From positions 310,001-374,000 of the forward strand of contig CAWGET010000006.1 of assembly GCA_963821715.1 (NCBI GenBank): a stretch of DNA of 64,000 bases, in the 5' to 3' direction. The translations under genes and the position numbers were made by a program. Shown piece after piece: positions 9,577 to 18,616 of this stretch (positions are counted from its first letter, which is position 1; every line of letters begins with the position of its first letter). The notes under the pieces were generated by a model. It made no database searches. It was not told where the DNA came from and was given only the letters and a program-made list of their open reading frames with translations. The DNA is from CAWGET01 sp963821715 (GTDB lineage: Bacteria; Bacteroidota; Ignavibacteria; Ignavibacteriales; Melioribacteraceae).

Positions 9577-10725
9577 TTAATTTTCTTTCTTTCCTAAATC
9601 GATGGAAGTAAAACCATATTTATCCCTTATTTTTGTAACGGCGCGGAGCATTTGTCTGCGCATATCGTCGGCTTCAGGAAAAATCAATTCCTGCTCGGAA
9701 AAATTTGTAAATTTAGATAGCTTTACACCAATCAACCGGATTGCGACTCTTCTCGTATAAGCATTTCGGAAAAGTTTAAGCGCCGCATCGTAAACAGTCT
9801 TGTCGTCATCGGTAGGTTTCACTGTTACTGCTCTTGTTAAAGTTTTGAAGTCGGAATAACGAAGTTTGATGCTTACATTTTGCGCTTGCCAGTTTTTATT
9901 CCGCAAAAGCTGACAAACTTTACCGGTCAGTTCAAAAATTATTCCTTCAATTAATTTCTTATCAATAACGTCTTCGCTAAAAGTTGTTTCTTTGGAAATG
10001 CTCTTTCGGTTTTGAGGCGGATTTAAATATTCCTTCCCTCTTCCGTTCGCCTTTTCCCATAAATCGATTCCATGCTTTCCCATTGCCGCTGCAAAATAAT
10101 CGGCGGAAACATTTGCTATATCGCCAATCTTATAAAAGCCTTTATTATGAAGATCTTGAAGTGTAACTTTTCCTACACCGGGAATAGTTTCTACCGGCAT
10201 TTTTTCGAGAAACTCCTTTTCGAGTCCGGGAAAAACATATGTAATTCCTTTAGGCTTCTTAAAGTCGGAAGCGATTTTTGCTAAAGTTTTATTGCTCGCA
10301 ATTCCTATCGAGCAAGGGAGCGAGAGTTCGTCCGAAATCTCTTTCTGTAATTTTTTTGCGAGATTTAAATACGATCCGTAAATATGGGCGCAGCCGGTAA
10401 AGTCGAGATAAAACTCATCTATTGAAGCCTGCTCAATCATCGGTGCGTATTTTTCCAATATTCTTTTTACTCCTTTGGAATAAAGCGAATATTCGCTTCC
10501 GTGTCCGTGAAGATAAATTCCGTGCGTACAAAGTTTATAAGCCTGTCGAATCGGCATTGCGGAGTGAAGTCCAAATTTCCGGGCTTCGTAAGAACAAGCC
10601 GCAACTACACCTCTTCCATGCGGATCTCCGCCTACAATCACCGGTTTTCCCTCGAGCGACGGATCAAGAATTCTCTCTACGGAGACGAAAAATGCATCTA
10701 AATCGAGATGAAAAATTGTTCTCAT
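9577..10725 (-). CDS. dinB: DNA polymerase IV (Y-family)
   Basis: This 382-residue protein carries out translesion DNA synthesis. The palm motif HLDLDAFFVSVE gives the catalytic Asp8, and ASIDEFYLDFTG gives Asp103 and Glu104, so the metal-binding triad is complete. KTLAKIASDFKKPKGITYVF (finger/palm) and the helix-hairpin-helix PGVGKVT follow, then the little-finger domain. The length is normal for DinB. The extreme C-terminus (SIDLGKKEN) does not show an obvious clamp-binding QLxLF motif. The gene is alone on the minus strand, with about 230 bp to nifJ and 160 bp to the DUF72 gene. No LexA-type operator was recognised. Confidence 0.95.
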   Translation of the reverse strand: MRTIFHLDLDAFFVSVERILDPSLEGKPVIVGGDPHGRGVVAACSYEARKFGLHSAMPIRQAYKLCTHGIYLHGHGSEYSLYSKGVKRILEKYAPMIEQASIDEFYLDFTGCAHIYGSYLNLAKKLQKEISDELSLPCSIGIASNKTLAKIASDFKKPKGITYVFPGLEKEFLEKMPVETIPGVGKVTLQDLHNKGFYKIGDIANVSADYFAAAMGKHGIDLWEKANGRGKEYLNPPQNRKSISKETTFSEDVIDKKLIEGIIFELTGKVCQLLRNKNWQAQNVSIKLRYSDFKTLTRAVTVKPTDDDKTVYDAALKLFRNAYTRRVAIRLIGVKLSKFTNFSEQELIFPEADDMRRQMLRAVTKIRDKYGFTSIDLGKKEN

Positions 10726-10797
10726 AGTCCGAAAAATAATTACAAAAGCTTAAAAATTAAAGGTTAAAGATTAGGAATATTTAAAGGTTAGAAGCAC

Positions 10798-10840
10798 TCC
10801 GTGTTAATCTGTGAAGTAATCTGTGGAAATCTATGAAACG
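10798..10840 (-). repeat. Dispersed repeat family B, copy 1
   Basis: Read on the minus strand it is a degenerate repeat of CACAGATT units (CATAGATTTCCACAGATTAC, then TTCACAGATTAACACGGA). Related stretches occur at 45121-45157, 49465-49490, 62360-62436 and 62530-62580. It lies directly beyond the family C stretch that follows the DUF72 stop codon. Confidence 0.6.
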
Positions 10841-10845
10841 CTTTA

Positions 10846-10882
10846 AATTTTCACTCTCTTACTTTTCAGTCTCACGATTCAC
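10846..10882 (-). repeat. Dispersed repeat family C, copy 1 (3' of DUF72 gene)
   Basis: On the minus strand it reads CAGTGAATCGTGAGACTGAA followed by AAGTAAGAGAGTGA, a degenerate purine-rich GTGAGAC-type repeat. It starts within a few bases of the DUF72 stop codon. The same kind of sequence follows three other minus-strand genes (stops at 45235, 52896 and 62622). Confidence 0.55.
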
Positions 10883-10886
10883 TGTT

Positions 10887-11777
10887 TCAATTCATCGCTA
10901 TCTTCGATAATCTCGGAAAAGCTTTAACTGTGTTGGAAGGAATTTCTACCTTTGGTATTCCTTTTAAGAGATGGAGCAGTTCAAAGGCATTTGCAATTCC
11001 GTAACTCGTGGGATGATTATTCATAATAACAAATACTTTTTTTACTCTATCGTAGATCTCTTTTATTTGCTGTTCAATTTCCACCAACTCTCCCGGTGAG
11101 TATAAATATTTATATCGTTCGCTCTGCTCTTCGTAAGTCTGCTTCTTCCCAAAATTATTTATTGATTTTTTCCAGGCTTCGATATTTCTTCCATGGAATC
11201 TTATGTAAGCCGTATCGTTCGTTATAGTCGGATTAAATTCAACAGCTTTACCGATTACCGGCTGATCGATTGAACAAAGGCAAATTTTATTTTCTTCTAA
11301 GGATGAAAAAGCTTTTTCGTTTTCCCACGATGAATGCCTTACTTCCACAAACTTTTCGTAACCGTCAAATGTTTCCAGCAACCGGTTTAGATATTCAAAA
11401 TTTGCAGAGTTAAAAGAAAAAGAATATGGGAATTGAATTAACAGACCGCCCAATCTTTCATTGCGTTTTAATATATCTAAGTTATAATTCACAGCGTCAA
11501 TCTGCCTGCTATCATATTTCCGTTTGTGCGTAAAATCATTGTGCAGTTTAACAGTAAACAGAAAATCATCAACCCCTTCAGTCTTTTCAACCCAACCGCT
11601 TACTACTTTAGGATTTAGATAAGCGTAGTAAGTAGCATTCACTTCAACAACATTAAAATATTTGGAATAAAATTTCAGCCAATCGAAATCTTTGGATTGA
11701 TTTTTAGGATAAAAATTCGGCACCCAATCTTTGTAAGACCAGCCTGCGGTTCCGATATAAATTTGAGGTTTCGTCAT
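10887..11777 (-). CDS. DUF72 family protein (YecE-like)
   Basis: This 296-residue cytoplasmic protein starts MTKPQIYIGTAGWSYKDW, the diagnostic beginning of the DUF72/YecE TIM-barrel family. Other family marks are YFNVVEVNATYYAYLN, LLIQFPYSF, FVEVRHSSW and the C-terminal VFVIMNNHPTSYGIANA region. The biochemical activity of the family is not established to my knowledge; the conserved His, Glu and Arg residues suggest an enzyme. It is a single gene between dinB and trxA, and its 3' end is followed immediately by dispersed repeats C and B. Confidence 0.88.
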   Translation of the reverse strand: MTKPQIYIGTAGWSYKDWVPNFYPKNQSKDFDWLKFYSKYFNVVEVNATYYAYLNPKVVSGWVEKTEGVDDFLFTVKLHNDFTHKRKYDSRQIDAVNYNLDILKRNERLGGLLIQFPYSFSFNSANFEYLNRLLETFDGYEKFVEVRHSSWENEKAFSSLEENKICLCSIDQPVIGKAVEFNPTITNDTAYIRFHGRNIEAWKKSINNFGKKQTYEEQSERYKYLYSPGELVEIEQQIKEIYDRVKKVFVIMNNHPTSYGIANAFELLHLLKGIPKVEIPSNTVKAFPRLSKIAMN

Positions 11778-11960
11778 AAGAGATTTTGTTGTTTAATCGA
11801 TTCTAAAAGTTTGCAATAAAACGATTTCAAATTGCATCTTTAAAATAATTAAACCCTTCCAATCGATTTCACTTTTCTATCAAAATTGCGGAAGGGTTTA
11901 ATATTATTTTTTTCGAAGAAATAATTGCTGCTAATATTTAAGCGAGCAACTATAAAATAA

Positions 11961-12280
11961 TTATACCAAAGGTTTCAGTTTTTCAACAAACATCGATTTT
12001 GGCACGGCTCCTATAACAGTCTCCGCAACTTTTCCGTCTTTAAAAAGAGAACGGTGGGAATACTTCTTACTCCAAATTTTATTGCGGTTTGCTGATTTTG
12101 GTCAACGTCAAGTTTGCCTACTTTAATTTTTCCGTCATATTCTTCAGCCAATTCTTCCACAATCGGCGCAATCATTCTGCAAGGTCCACACCATTCTGCC
12201 CAAAAATCTACAATCACCGGTTTATCTGATTTAATTACTTCGTCATCAAAATTAGCGTCAGTAACAGTAACTGGTTTCAT
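11961..12280 (-). pseudogene. trxA: Thioredoxin, frameshifted in a homopolymer
   Basis: The first 85 or so residues are a normal thioredoxin: WAEWCGPCRM with Cys31 and Cys34, KLDVDQNQ, and the cis-proline loop RSIPTVLF. The open frame then ends early at 12011. Shifting by one base at the short T/A run near 12040-12048 restores the expected C-terminus (FKDGKVAETVIGAVPKS... EKLKPLV) and stop at 11961-11963, giving about 106 residues as usual. The break is one missing base in a homopolymer, which favours a sequencing error over true loss. An intact TrxA would reduce ribonucleotide reductase and other cytoplasmic disulfides. It is 22 bp after the acyl-CoA dehydrogenase gene. Confidence 0.85.
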
Positions 12281-12302
12281 CTTAAACTCCTATAAATTTA
12301 AT

Positions 12303-13448
12303 TTACATTTTTCCGTTTTTCTTAATTATATCTCTGGCGATTATACCTTTTTGAATCTCGTTCGTTCCTTCAAAAATCCTATTAATTCTCGAATCCCGAT
12401 AAAACCTTTCAATCGGCAATTCGCGGGAGTATCCCATACCGCCATGAATCTGAACGGCATAATCGGCAATTTTATCTAAGCTCTCCGAGCAATAGAGTTT
12501 TACCATTGCCGCTTCGCGTGAAACATTTTTTCCGAGATCATAGTTTGCCGCAGTCCTGTAAACCATCGATTCCATTGAGTAGATCATCACTGCCATCTCG
12601 GCAAGATAGAATTGAATCGCCTGGAAATTACTGATTGATTGATCGAACTGTTCCCTTTCCTTTGCGTAACGTGTTGACATTTCCAAAAGTTCTTTCGACC
12701 CGCCGAGACAAGCGGCCCCGAGTCCTAATCTTCCGGCATCTAAAGTTTTCATTGCCAAAAGAAATCCTCTTCCTTCAGTTCCTACTAAATTTTCTTTCGG
12801 GATTTTTACATTATCAAATGTTATCGGATTCGTTGTACTTCCTCTTATTCCCATCTTTTTTTCGGGAGGACCGGCAATATATCCATCCCAATTTGTTTCG
12901 ACAATAAACGCTGAAATTCCTTTTGGCGTTCTGGCAAAGACGGAAACGATATCGGCGATGGAACCATTTGTAATCCACAATTTTTCGCCATTAAGAATCC
13001 AATAATCGCCATCCAATTCCGCACGGGTTTTTAGATTAAAAGAATCTGAACCGGCTTGTGCTTCGGTTAAACAGAAGGCTCCTATTTTTTCTCCGGCTGC
13101 GAGAGGGACTAAATATTTTTGTTTCTGCTCTTCTGTTCCACCAATGTAAATTACGTTTGATCCAATCGACTGATGGGCTCCGATAAAAGTAGCTGTGGAC
13201 ACACAGCCGCGCGCAACCTCTTCCTGTGCCAGGCAATAACCAACTTCGCCAAATCCGCCTCCGCCGTATTCTTCGGGGAAAACAGTTCCGAGCATTCCTT
13301 GTCTGGCAATCTTTTTAATCAGATCATCTGGAATTTTTTCGTCTTCGTCTATCTTAGCCGCTATCGGTTTTATTTCATTATTTGTAAAGTCGCGCACCAT
13401 TTCGCGCAGCATCTGCTGTTCTTCAGAAAGTTTGAATTCGAACATCAA
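12303..13448 (-). CDS. Acyl-CoA dehydrogenase
   Basis: This 381-residue FAD flavoenzyme oxidises acyl-CoA to 2-enoyl-CoA, handing electrons to ETF. The family signature regions are present: AFCLTEAQAGSD (FAD contact), WITNGSIADIVSVFART, and the C-terminal QIHGGMGYSRELPIERFYRD. The catalytic base is the first Glu in FEGTNEIQ, near residue 360, as in short- and medium-chain enzymes. Length is typical. It lies 22 bp after the FabI/FabL-like reductase gene and 22 bp before trxA. Both neighbours on the fatty-acyl side suggest fatty-acid metabolism, although substrate chain length cannot be told from sequence alone. Two Met codons start the frame; the second (MFEFKLSEEQ) is equally plausible. Confidence 0.93.
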   Translation of the reverse strand: MMFEFKLSEEQQMLREMVRDFTNNEIKPIAAKIDEDEKIPDDLIKKIARQGMLGTVFPEEYGGGGFGEVGYCLAQEEVARGCVSTATFIGAHQSIGSNVIYIGGTEEQKQKYLVPLAAGEKIGAFCLTEAQAGSDSFNLKTRAELDGDYWILNGEKLWITNGSIADIVSVFARTPKGISAFIVETNWDGYIAGPPEKKMGIRGSTTNPITFDNVKIPKENLVGTEGRGFLLAMKTLDAGRLGLGAACLGGSKELLEMSTRYAKEREQFDQSISNFQAIQFYLAEMAVMIYSMESMVYRTAANYDLGKNVSREAAMVKLYCSESLDKIADYAVQIHGGMGYSRELPIERFYRDSRINRIFEGTNEIQKGIIARDIIKKNGKM

Positions 13449-13470
13449 TAGTCCATTATTTTTGAGTTAT

Positions 13471-14301
13471 TTATTTTAAAGGTTGAGATACCTTATCTCC
13501 CATGTAATTCACTATCGCCTCAGCGCCGTCTACGCCGATAACATTGCCGGATATCCAATAGGCTTCCGGTTTGCAAAGAGTTACGATTGCCGCTGCTACA
13601 TCTTCGGGAGTGGTCAATCTTCCGAAAGGATTTTTTAACTTAGCCGCGGAAAGCATTTTATCCGAACCCGGTATTTTTTTAAGAGCCGGCGTATCAGTTA
13701 CTCCAGCCATTATTGCGTTTGCCGTTACTCTCATATTTCCAAGCTCAACCGCAATCTGACGAATGTGAGATTCCAATGCTACTTTAGCCGCTGAAACCGC
13801 TCCGTAATTAGGAATTACAGTTTGTGATCCGGCGCTAGTTAATCCGAATATTCTTCCGCCTTTAGCCAGTAAATCCCGACTGATCAATCCCTGCGTCCAA
13901 TAAACTAAAGTATGAGCCATCACATCAAGAGTCATTTCCATCTGTGCTTTCGTAATGCCTTCGTTGGGCGATTTAGTGAAAAAGGGTTTAAGCGTTCCGA
14001 ATGCGAGTGAATGAACCAGCACATTAACTTTTCCGCTTTCTTTGGTTTTCAGGCGTTCCGATATCTCATCGAGGACATCAATGCGTTTTATTTGATCTGC
14101 AGCGTTCATATTAAAAAAAACAGCCTGCTGCCCGGTCTTTTCAATCTTTTTAATAATCTGGTTTACCTGCGGAAGCGTTGATTGACGATCAAGATGAATG
14201 CCGATTACATGGTAGCCTTCCTTCGCAAGTTCTATTGCTGTTGCTCCGCCAAATCCGCTGGATGCTCCCAGTATCAGCGCCCATTTCTTTTCCATAATCA
14301 A
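13471..14301 (-). CDS. SDR oxidoreductase, FabI/FabL-like enoyl-ACP reductase
   Basis: The 276-residue protein has the Rossmann motif ILGASSGFGGA (residues 10-20) and the catalytic pair Tyr166 and Lys173 in NYGAVSAAK. The Y-x6-K spacing is the pattern of FabI/FabL enoyl-ACP reductases, not the Y-x3-K of ordinary SDRs. NSLAFGTLKPF-type and TDTPALKKIPG segments also recall FabL. The likely reaction is NAD(P)H reduction of trans-2-enoyl-ACP in fatty-acid synthesis. It precedes an acyl-CoA dehydrogenase by 22 bp. A second Met (MEKKWALILG) two codons in may be the true start. Residues 35-50 are a little longer than in FabL, so the exact substrate is uncertain. Confidence 0.82.
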   Translation of the reverse strand: MIMEKKWALILGASSGFGGATAIELAKEGYHVIGIHLDRQSTLPQVNQIIKKIEKTGQQAVFFNMNAADQIKRIDVLDEISERLKTKESGKVNVLVHSLAFGTLKPFFTKSPNEGITKAQMEMTLDVMAHTLVYWTQGLISRDLLAKGGRIFGLTSAGSQTVIPNYGAVSAAKVALESHIRQIAVELGNMRVTANAIMAGVTDTPALKKIPGSDKMLSAAKLKNPFGRLTTPEDVAAAIVTLCKPEAYWISGNVIGVDGAEAIVNYMGDKVSQPLK

Positions 14302-14455
14302 AACCTTTCTTATTCGAAAAATATTTAAAGCGTTAAGTTAAATAATAAGAACCGCTAAATCAATCAGAATTCAAGGATCAGTATTCCGGGATCAAAACTG
14401 AGGAAGAATCTAATCATATAATCTTTATACACTTCTTTATGATATTAAAAACTAA

Positions 14456-17400
14456 TCATCCGGAATGATAACGAATCGCGTCTTCACCCAATAATTTTAA
14501 AGTTTCGTTTATAAACTCGTGACTTAATTTAACTTTATATCCATTTAACCTAAATTTTCTTTCGCGGGAATCTTTCTGTTTCAATGATAAGAACAGAGGT
14601 GTGTTGCCTTCATATTTATGAATTATTTCGGCAAGAGGTTTAATCATTTCTTCGGAATGATTTTTCTCATCCAAACAAAATACAATATTTTTTGTCAGTT
14701 TTATTTTTGCTTCTTCAAGCGGAATCGCTTCTTCAATATGAAGTTTAATAGTATCGCCGCTCGATTCAGGACGGGCTTTTACCAAAATAGGAGATTCGTT
14801 TTCAATATGGTCCTTGCAATCCGAATAAATTTTTGAGAACATCAAACATTCACAGGAACCCGAAAGATCATCCAATTTAAAAAACGCCATTGTATTGCCG
14901 GATTTGTCAATCTTCGTTCTGAAATCCGTAACTACTCCGCAGGCAACTACACGATTAGTTTCACTGAATGTTTCCTGTTCGCCGAGATGAACAGTGGCGA
15001 ACGAATTATATTCTATTTCAAATTTCCTAAGAGGATGATCGGAAAGATAAAAGCCAAGCGCTTGTCTCTCTCTGGTAAGTTTTTCTTTATCGTCCCATGG
15101 CGGAATATCGGGCAATTCAGGTTCAACGATTTTAAAATCTTCATCCGATGCGGCGAACAGACTGTTTGCCTGTGACGATATTGCTTCCCGCGCTTTACTT
15201 CCAAAATTAAGCGCTTCTTCGATTGCAAGAAATTTTTGCGCCCGGGAACCTGCAAGCGAATCCATTGCGCCTGCAAGAACTAATCCTTCCAACGCTCTTT
15301 TATTCACAACTCTCGTATCAACATTCGAGCAGAGATCGAATATTGTAGTAAAATCCCGCCCCAATTTTTCCCGACTTTTTTCCAATTCCTCAACGGCGCC
15401 GATGCCGACATTTTTGATTGCAGCCATTCCAAAGATTATTTCTTCATTTTCCACATTGAACCATACCGATGGTTTGTTCACATCGGGAGGAAGAACTTTT
15501 ACTTTCAGTTTTCTGCAGTCATCAAGAAAAAGGGTTACTTTATCTGTATTGCCAAATTCATTCGTTAAGTTTGCAGCCAAAAATTCAGGCAGATAATGTG
15601 CTTTCAAGTAGGCTGTCTGATAAGCCACAATACTGTACGCAACTGCGTGACTTTTATTAAATCCGTAATTCGCAAACTTATCTATTGCCTCAAAAATTTC
15701 TCTCGCGGCTTTTTCCGATAAATTATTTTCTACGGCGCCGGAAATAAATTTTTTCCGCTGTTCATTCATCGCAACCAGATCTTTTTTCCCCATAGCTCTG
15801 CGTAAAATATCAGCTTCGGCTAAACTCATTCCGGCAATTTTATTCGCTATTTGAATTACCTGTTCCTGGTAAACGATAATCCCATATGTTTCCTGAAGCA
15901 AAGGTTCAAGCAGCGGATGGAGATATTCCACTTTTTTCTTTCCGTGTTTCCGCGCGATAAAATCATCAATAAAATCCATTGGTCCCGGACGATATAATGC
16001 GTTCATCGCGGCAAGATCCAGAATTGAATTGGGCTGAAGTTTTTTCAGATACTCGCGCATCGGACCGGATTCAAATTGGAATACAGCCGTGGTTTGTCCG
16101 CGAGCGAAGAGGCTGTATGTAGCTTCGTCATTAAGCGGAATTTCTTCTATATCTATTTCTACATTATGATTTTTTTTGATGAGGTCTAGAGTATCCCTTA
16201 TGATTGTAAGTGTTCTAAGACCGAGAAAATCCATCTTAAGTAGACCGGCATTATCCAACTCTTTCATATTGTATTGAGTTACAACATCACCATTCGCGCC
16301 GGCGGTCGAGAGCGGAACAAATTCACTTACGTCACCCGGAGTAATAACAACTCCCGCTGCGTGTTTGGAGGCGTTTCGGTTCATTCCTTCAAGAATTTTC
16401 GAATACTTTATCAACTCCTGAATACGTTCATCTTTGGAAGTCCTCACCCATTTTAATTCGTGAACTTCATTAAGCGCCTGTTCTATTGTATAAACTTTGC
16501 CGAATTTTGATGGAATGAATTTGGTAATTTTATTTACCTCTGCAATTGGAATTCCGAGTACGCGCGCAACATCTCTTATAACTGCTTTGGAAGAAAGTCT
16601 ATTGAATGTGATAATCTGGCAAACCGAGGCTTCTCCGTATTTTTCCTTAACATACTCTATTACATCGCCCCGTTGATCGTCCGCGAAGTCAACGTCAATG
16701 TCGGGCATCGATTTACGAGCAGGATTCAGAAATCGCTCGAAGAGCAATCCATAATTAAGCGGATTCACATTTGTTATTCCCAGCGCGTAAGCCACAAGGC
16801 TTCCGGCCGCGCTTCCTCTTCCGGGACCTACGGGAATTTTTCTATCTTTTGCCGCGTTAATAAAATCTTGGGTAATTAAAAAATAACCGGAGTAACCCAT
16901 TGATTTTATAACATCAATTTCATAATTGAATCTCTCTTCAACGGTGTCATCTACTTTTTGGATCCTCTTTTCAAGCCCTTCACGCGCGAGTATTTCAAAG
17001 TATTCGTCAAGATTATTAGCGCTGGAATCTTTAGGAATTGGAAATTTGGGATAATGGAATTTTTCGAAATCAAGATCGAGATTTATTTTCTCGCCTATTT
17101 CCAAAGTGTTTTCAACCGCGTCCTTGTGATCCTTAAAGAGTTCTTTCATTTCTTCGGAAGACTTAAAATAAACCTGATCCGTATTGTAGCGTAAATTTTT
17201 ATAGTCTACATTTCCCTTATCAGAAAGGTGAAGTAAAATATTGTGCGCTATGGCGTGATCCTTATCCACATAATGAATATCGTTTGTACCGACTAACTTA
17301 ATGTTCAATTCTTTCGAAAGTTTCGGCATTTGTTCCATAATCACTTTGTCAATATCCATCCCGTGATCCTGGATTTCGAGGTAAAAGTCATCGCCGAAAA

Positions 17401-17917
17401 TTTCTTTGAACTGAATTGCTACATCTTTCGCTTTATCGTAATTATTATTCAGAAGATGAGTTGATACAACTCCGGCGGCACAAGCCGATAAGCAGACCAA
17501 ACCTTCGCTTTTTTCTTTAAGAAGATCGAGATCGATGCGCGGTTTATAATAGAATCCTTCGGTATGGCCTTGCGAAGAAAGCTGCATTAAATTTTTATAT
17601 CCGGTTTTATTTTTTGCCAATAAAACCAAGTGATTATAAGGACGGGATTTCTTTTTATTTGCCCCTTTTGCCTCTTCGCCTCTTTTAAATCTGTCCGTTT
17701 CCAGGGTAATATAAGCTTCTGTTCCGATGATCGGTTTGATTCCGGCTTTCGTTGCTTTCTTATAAAATTCCGATGCGCCGAACATAACACCGTGATCGGT
17801 GAGAGCGAGCGATTTCATCTCATATTTTACGGCAGTATTTACAAGATCGTCAATTGTGCAAGCGGCGTCCTGTAAGCTGTAATGAGAATGATTGTGTAAA
17901 TGTATAAAGTCAGACAT
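14456..17917 (-). CDS. dnaE: DNA polymerase III alpha subunit
   Basis: This 1153-residue replicative polymerase is full length. The N-terminal PHP domain starts FIHLHNHSHYSLQDAAC. The palm motif PDIDVDFADDQRGDVIEYV near residue 404 carries catalytic aspartates. GPGRGSAAGSLVAYALGI, NRNASKHAAGVVI, YRPGPMDFIDDF and YGIIVYQEQVIQIA are all standard DnaE1 motifs. A helix-hairpin-helix and an OB domain (VACGVVTDFRTKIDKSGNTM) follow near residue 960-1000. The C-terminal region is present. It lies 28 bp after dut, consistent with co-transcription of a nucleotide-pool enzyme and the polymerase. Confidence 0.97.
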   Translation of the reverse strand: MSDFIHLHNHSHYSLQDAACTIDDLVNTAVKYEMKSLALTDHGVMFGASEFYKKATKAGIKPIIGTEAYITLETDRFKRGEEAKGANKKKSRPYNHLVLLAKNKTGYKNLMQLSSQGHTEGFYYKPRIDLDLLKEKSEGLVCLSACAAGVVSTHLLNNNYDKAKDVAIQFKEIFGDDFYLEIQDHGMDIDKVIMEQMPKLSKELNIKLVGTNDIHYVDKDHAIAHNILLHLSDKGNVDYKNLRYNTDQVYFKSSEEMKELFKDHKDAVENTLEIGEKINLDLDFEKFHYPKFPIPKDSSANNLDEYFEILAREGLEKRIQKVDDTVEERFNYEIDVIKSMGYSGYFLITQDFINAAKDRKIPVGPGRGSAAGSLVAYALGITNVNPLNYGLLFERFLNPARKSMPDIDVDFADDQRGDVIEYVKEKYGEASVCQIITFNRLSSKAVIRDVARVLGIPIAEVNKITKFIPSKFGKVYTIEQALNEVHELKWVRTSKDERIQELIKYSKILEGMNRNASKHAAGVVITPGDVSEFVPLSTAGANGDVVTQYNMKELDNAGLLKMDFLGLRTLTIIRDTLDLIKKNHNVEIDIEEIPLNDEATYSLFARGQTTAVFQFESGPMREYLKKLQPNSILDLAAMNALYRPGPMDFIDDFIARKHGKKKVEYLHPLLEPLLQETYGIIVYQEQVIQIANKIAGMSLAEADILRRAMGKKDLVAMNEQRKKFISGAVENNLSEKAAREIFEAIDKFANYGFNKSHAVAYSIVAYQTAYLKAHYLPEFLAANLTNEFGNTDKVTLFLDDCRKLKVKVLPPDVNKPSVWFNVENEEIIFGMAAIKNVGIGAVEELEKSREKLGRDFTTIFDLCSNVDTRVVNKRALEGLVLAGAMDSLAGSRAQKFLAIEEALNFGSKAREAISSQANSLFAASDEDFKIVEPELPDIPPWDDKEKLTRERQALGFYLSDHPLRKFEIEYNSFATVHLGEQETFSETNRVVACGVVTDFRTKIDKSGNTMAFFKLDDLSGSCECLMFSKIYSDCKDHIENESPILVKARPESSGDTIKLHIEEAIPLEEAKIKLTKNIVFCLDEKNHSEEMIKPLAEIIHKYEGNTPLFLSLKQKDSRERKFRLNGYKVKLSHEFINETLKLLGEDAIRYHSG

Positions 17918-17945
17918 TCATAATTCCTATTTCTTTCGATGTTGA

Positions 17946-18401
17946 TCATAATTTTCCGGTGTGTCCAAATCCCCCTGAGCCTCTAACGCTGTCATTCAGT
18001 TTAGATGCCTCGTCAATCTCAGCTTGATACACTTTCGAAATAACAAGCTGCGCTATCCGTTCGCCGCGGCTTATTACAAAATCATTTTTACCAAAATTAA
18101 AAAGGATAATCTTGATCTCGCCGCGGTAATCGGAATCGATTGTACCGGGAGAATTTAAAATTCCGATATTATGTTTTGCTGCAAGTCCGCTTCTTGGACG
18201 CACCTGGATCTCATAACCTTCAGGAATCTCCACAGATAAATTAGTCGGCACAAGGGCAACAGCTCCGGCGGCAACATTCAATTCATCTTCCACAGCCGCG
18301 CGGATATCCATTCCGGAACTCCCTACCGTACTATAATTGGGAAGATCAACATCGTTAAATTCTTCTGAAATTCTTTTTATTTTTAATTTAATTTTTTGCA
18401 T
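17946..18401 (-). CDS. dut: dUTP diphosphatase
   Basis: The 151-residue trimeric dUTPase hydrolyses dUTP to dUMP and pyrophosphate, keeping uracil out of DNA and supplying dUMP for thymidylate. The five family motifs are visible: SGMDIRAA, RPRSGLAAKHNIGILN, PGTIDSDYRGEI, RGERIAQLVI and the C-terminal RGSGGFGHTG, which closes over the active site. Length is typical. It is the first gene of a dut-dnaE pair. The 215 bp upstream of it hold several palindromic repeats and no gene. Confidence 0.96.
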   Translation of the reverse strand: MQKIKLKIKRISEEFNDVDLPNYSTVGSSGMDIRAAVEDELNVAAGAVALVPTNLSVEIPEGYEIQVRPRSGLAAKHNIGILNSPGTIDSDYRGEIKIILFNFGKNDFVISRGERIAQLVISKVYQAEIDEASKLNDSVRGSGGFGHTGKL

Positions 18402-18426
18402 TTAATTCCATAAATAACAAGACCTT

Positions 18427-18591
18427 TTAGGCTAAAGCCGAATATTATTTTATTATCAAACCCCAAGCCTAAAGGCTTGGGTTAATATAACAACATCCTG
18501 TAAACTCTAATTAATTAAGAATAATTTCATAAAATAACCCAAGCGTTTACGCTTGGGCGACTTAAACATCATAGCCAAAGGGCTTTAGCCC
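18427..18591. repeat. Cluster of palindromic AGGC-TAAA-GCC / CCCAAGCG hairpins
   Basis: The interval between dut and the flippase holds four short palindromes: a TTAGGCTAAAGCC motif at 18427-18440; CCCAAGCCT-AA-AGGCTTGGG at 18462-18481; CCCAAGCG-TTTA-CGCTTGGG at 18538-18557; and GGGCT-TT-AGCCC at 18580-18591. A related CGGCT-GA-AGCCG lies at 20093-20104 beyond the other end of the flippase gene. None has a T-run typical of a terminator. They look like a small REP-like intergenic repeat family. Confidence 0.8.
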
Positions 18592-18616
18592 AAATACTCA
18601 AAATCAATTTAAATAA

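Noticed and set aside
10750..10885. CRISPR array
   Set aside because: The repeated elements are degenerate, lack uniform spacers and no cas gene is present. No CRISPR array was found anywhere in the window.
12114..12479. Plus-strand open frame of 121 residues
   Set aside because: It is antisense to trxA and the acyl-CoA dehydrogenase, both of which have clear motifs.
18462..18557. Terminators for the flippase or dut genes
   Set aside because: The hairpins lack a following T-run on either strand and belong to a repeated palindrome family, so a terminator call is not supported.
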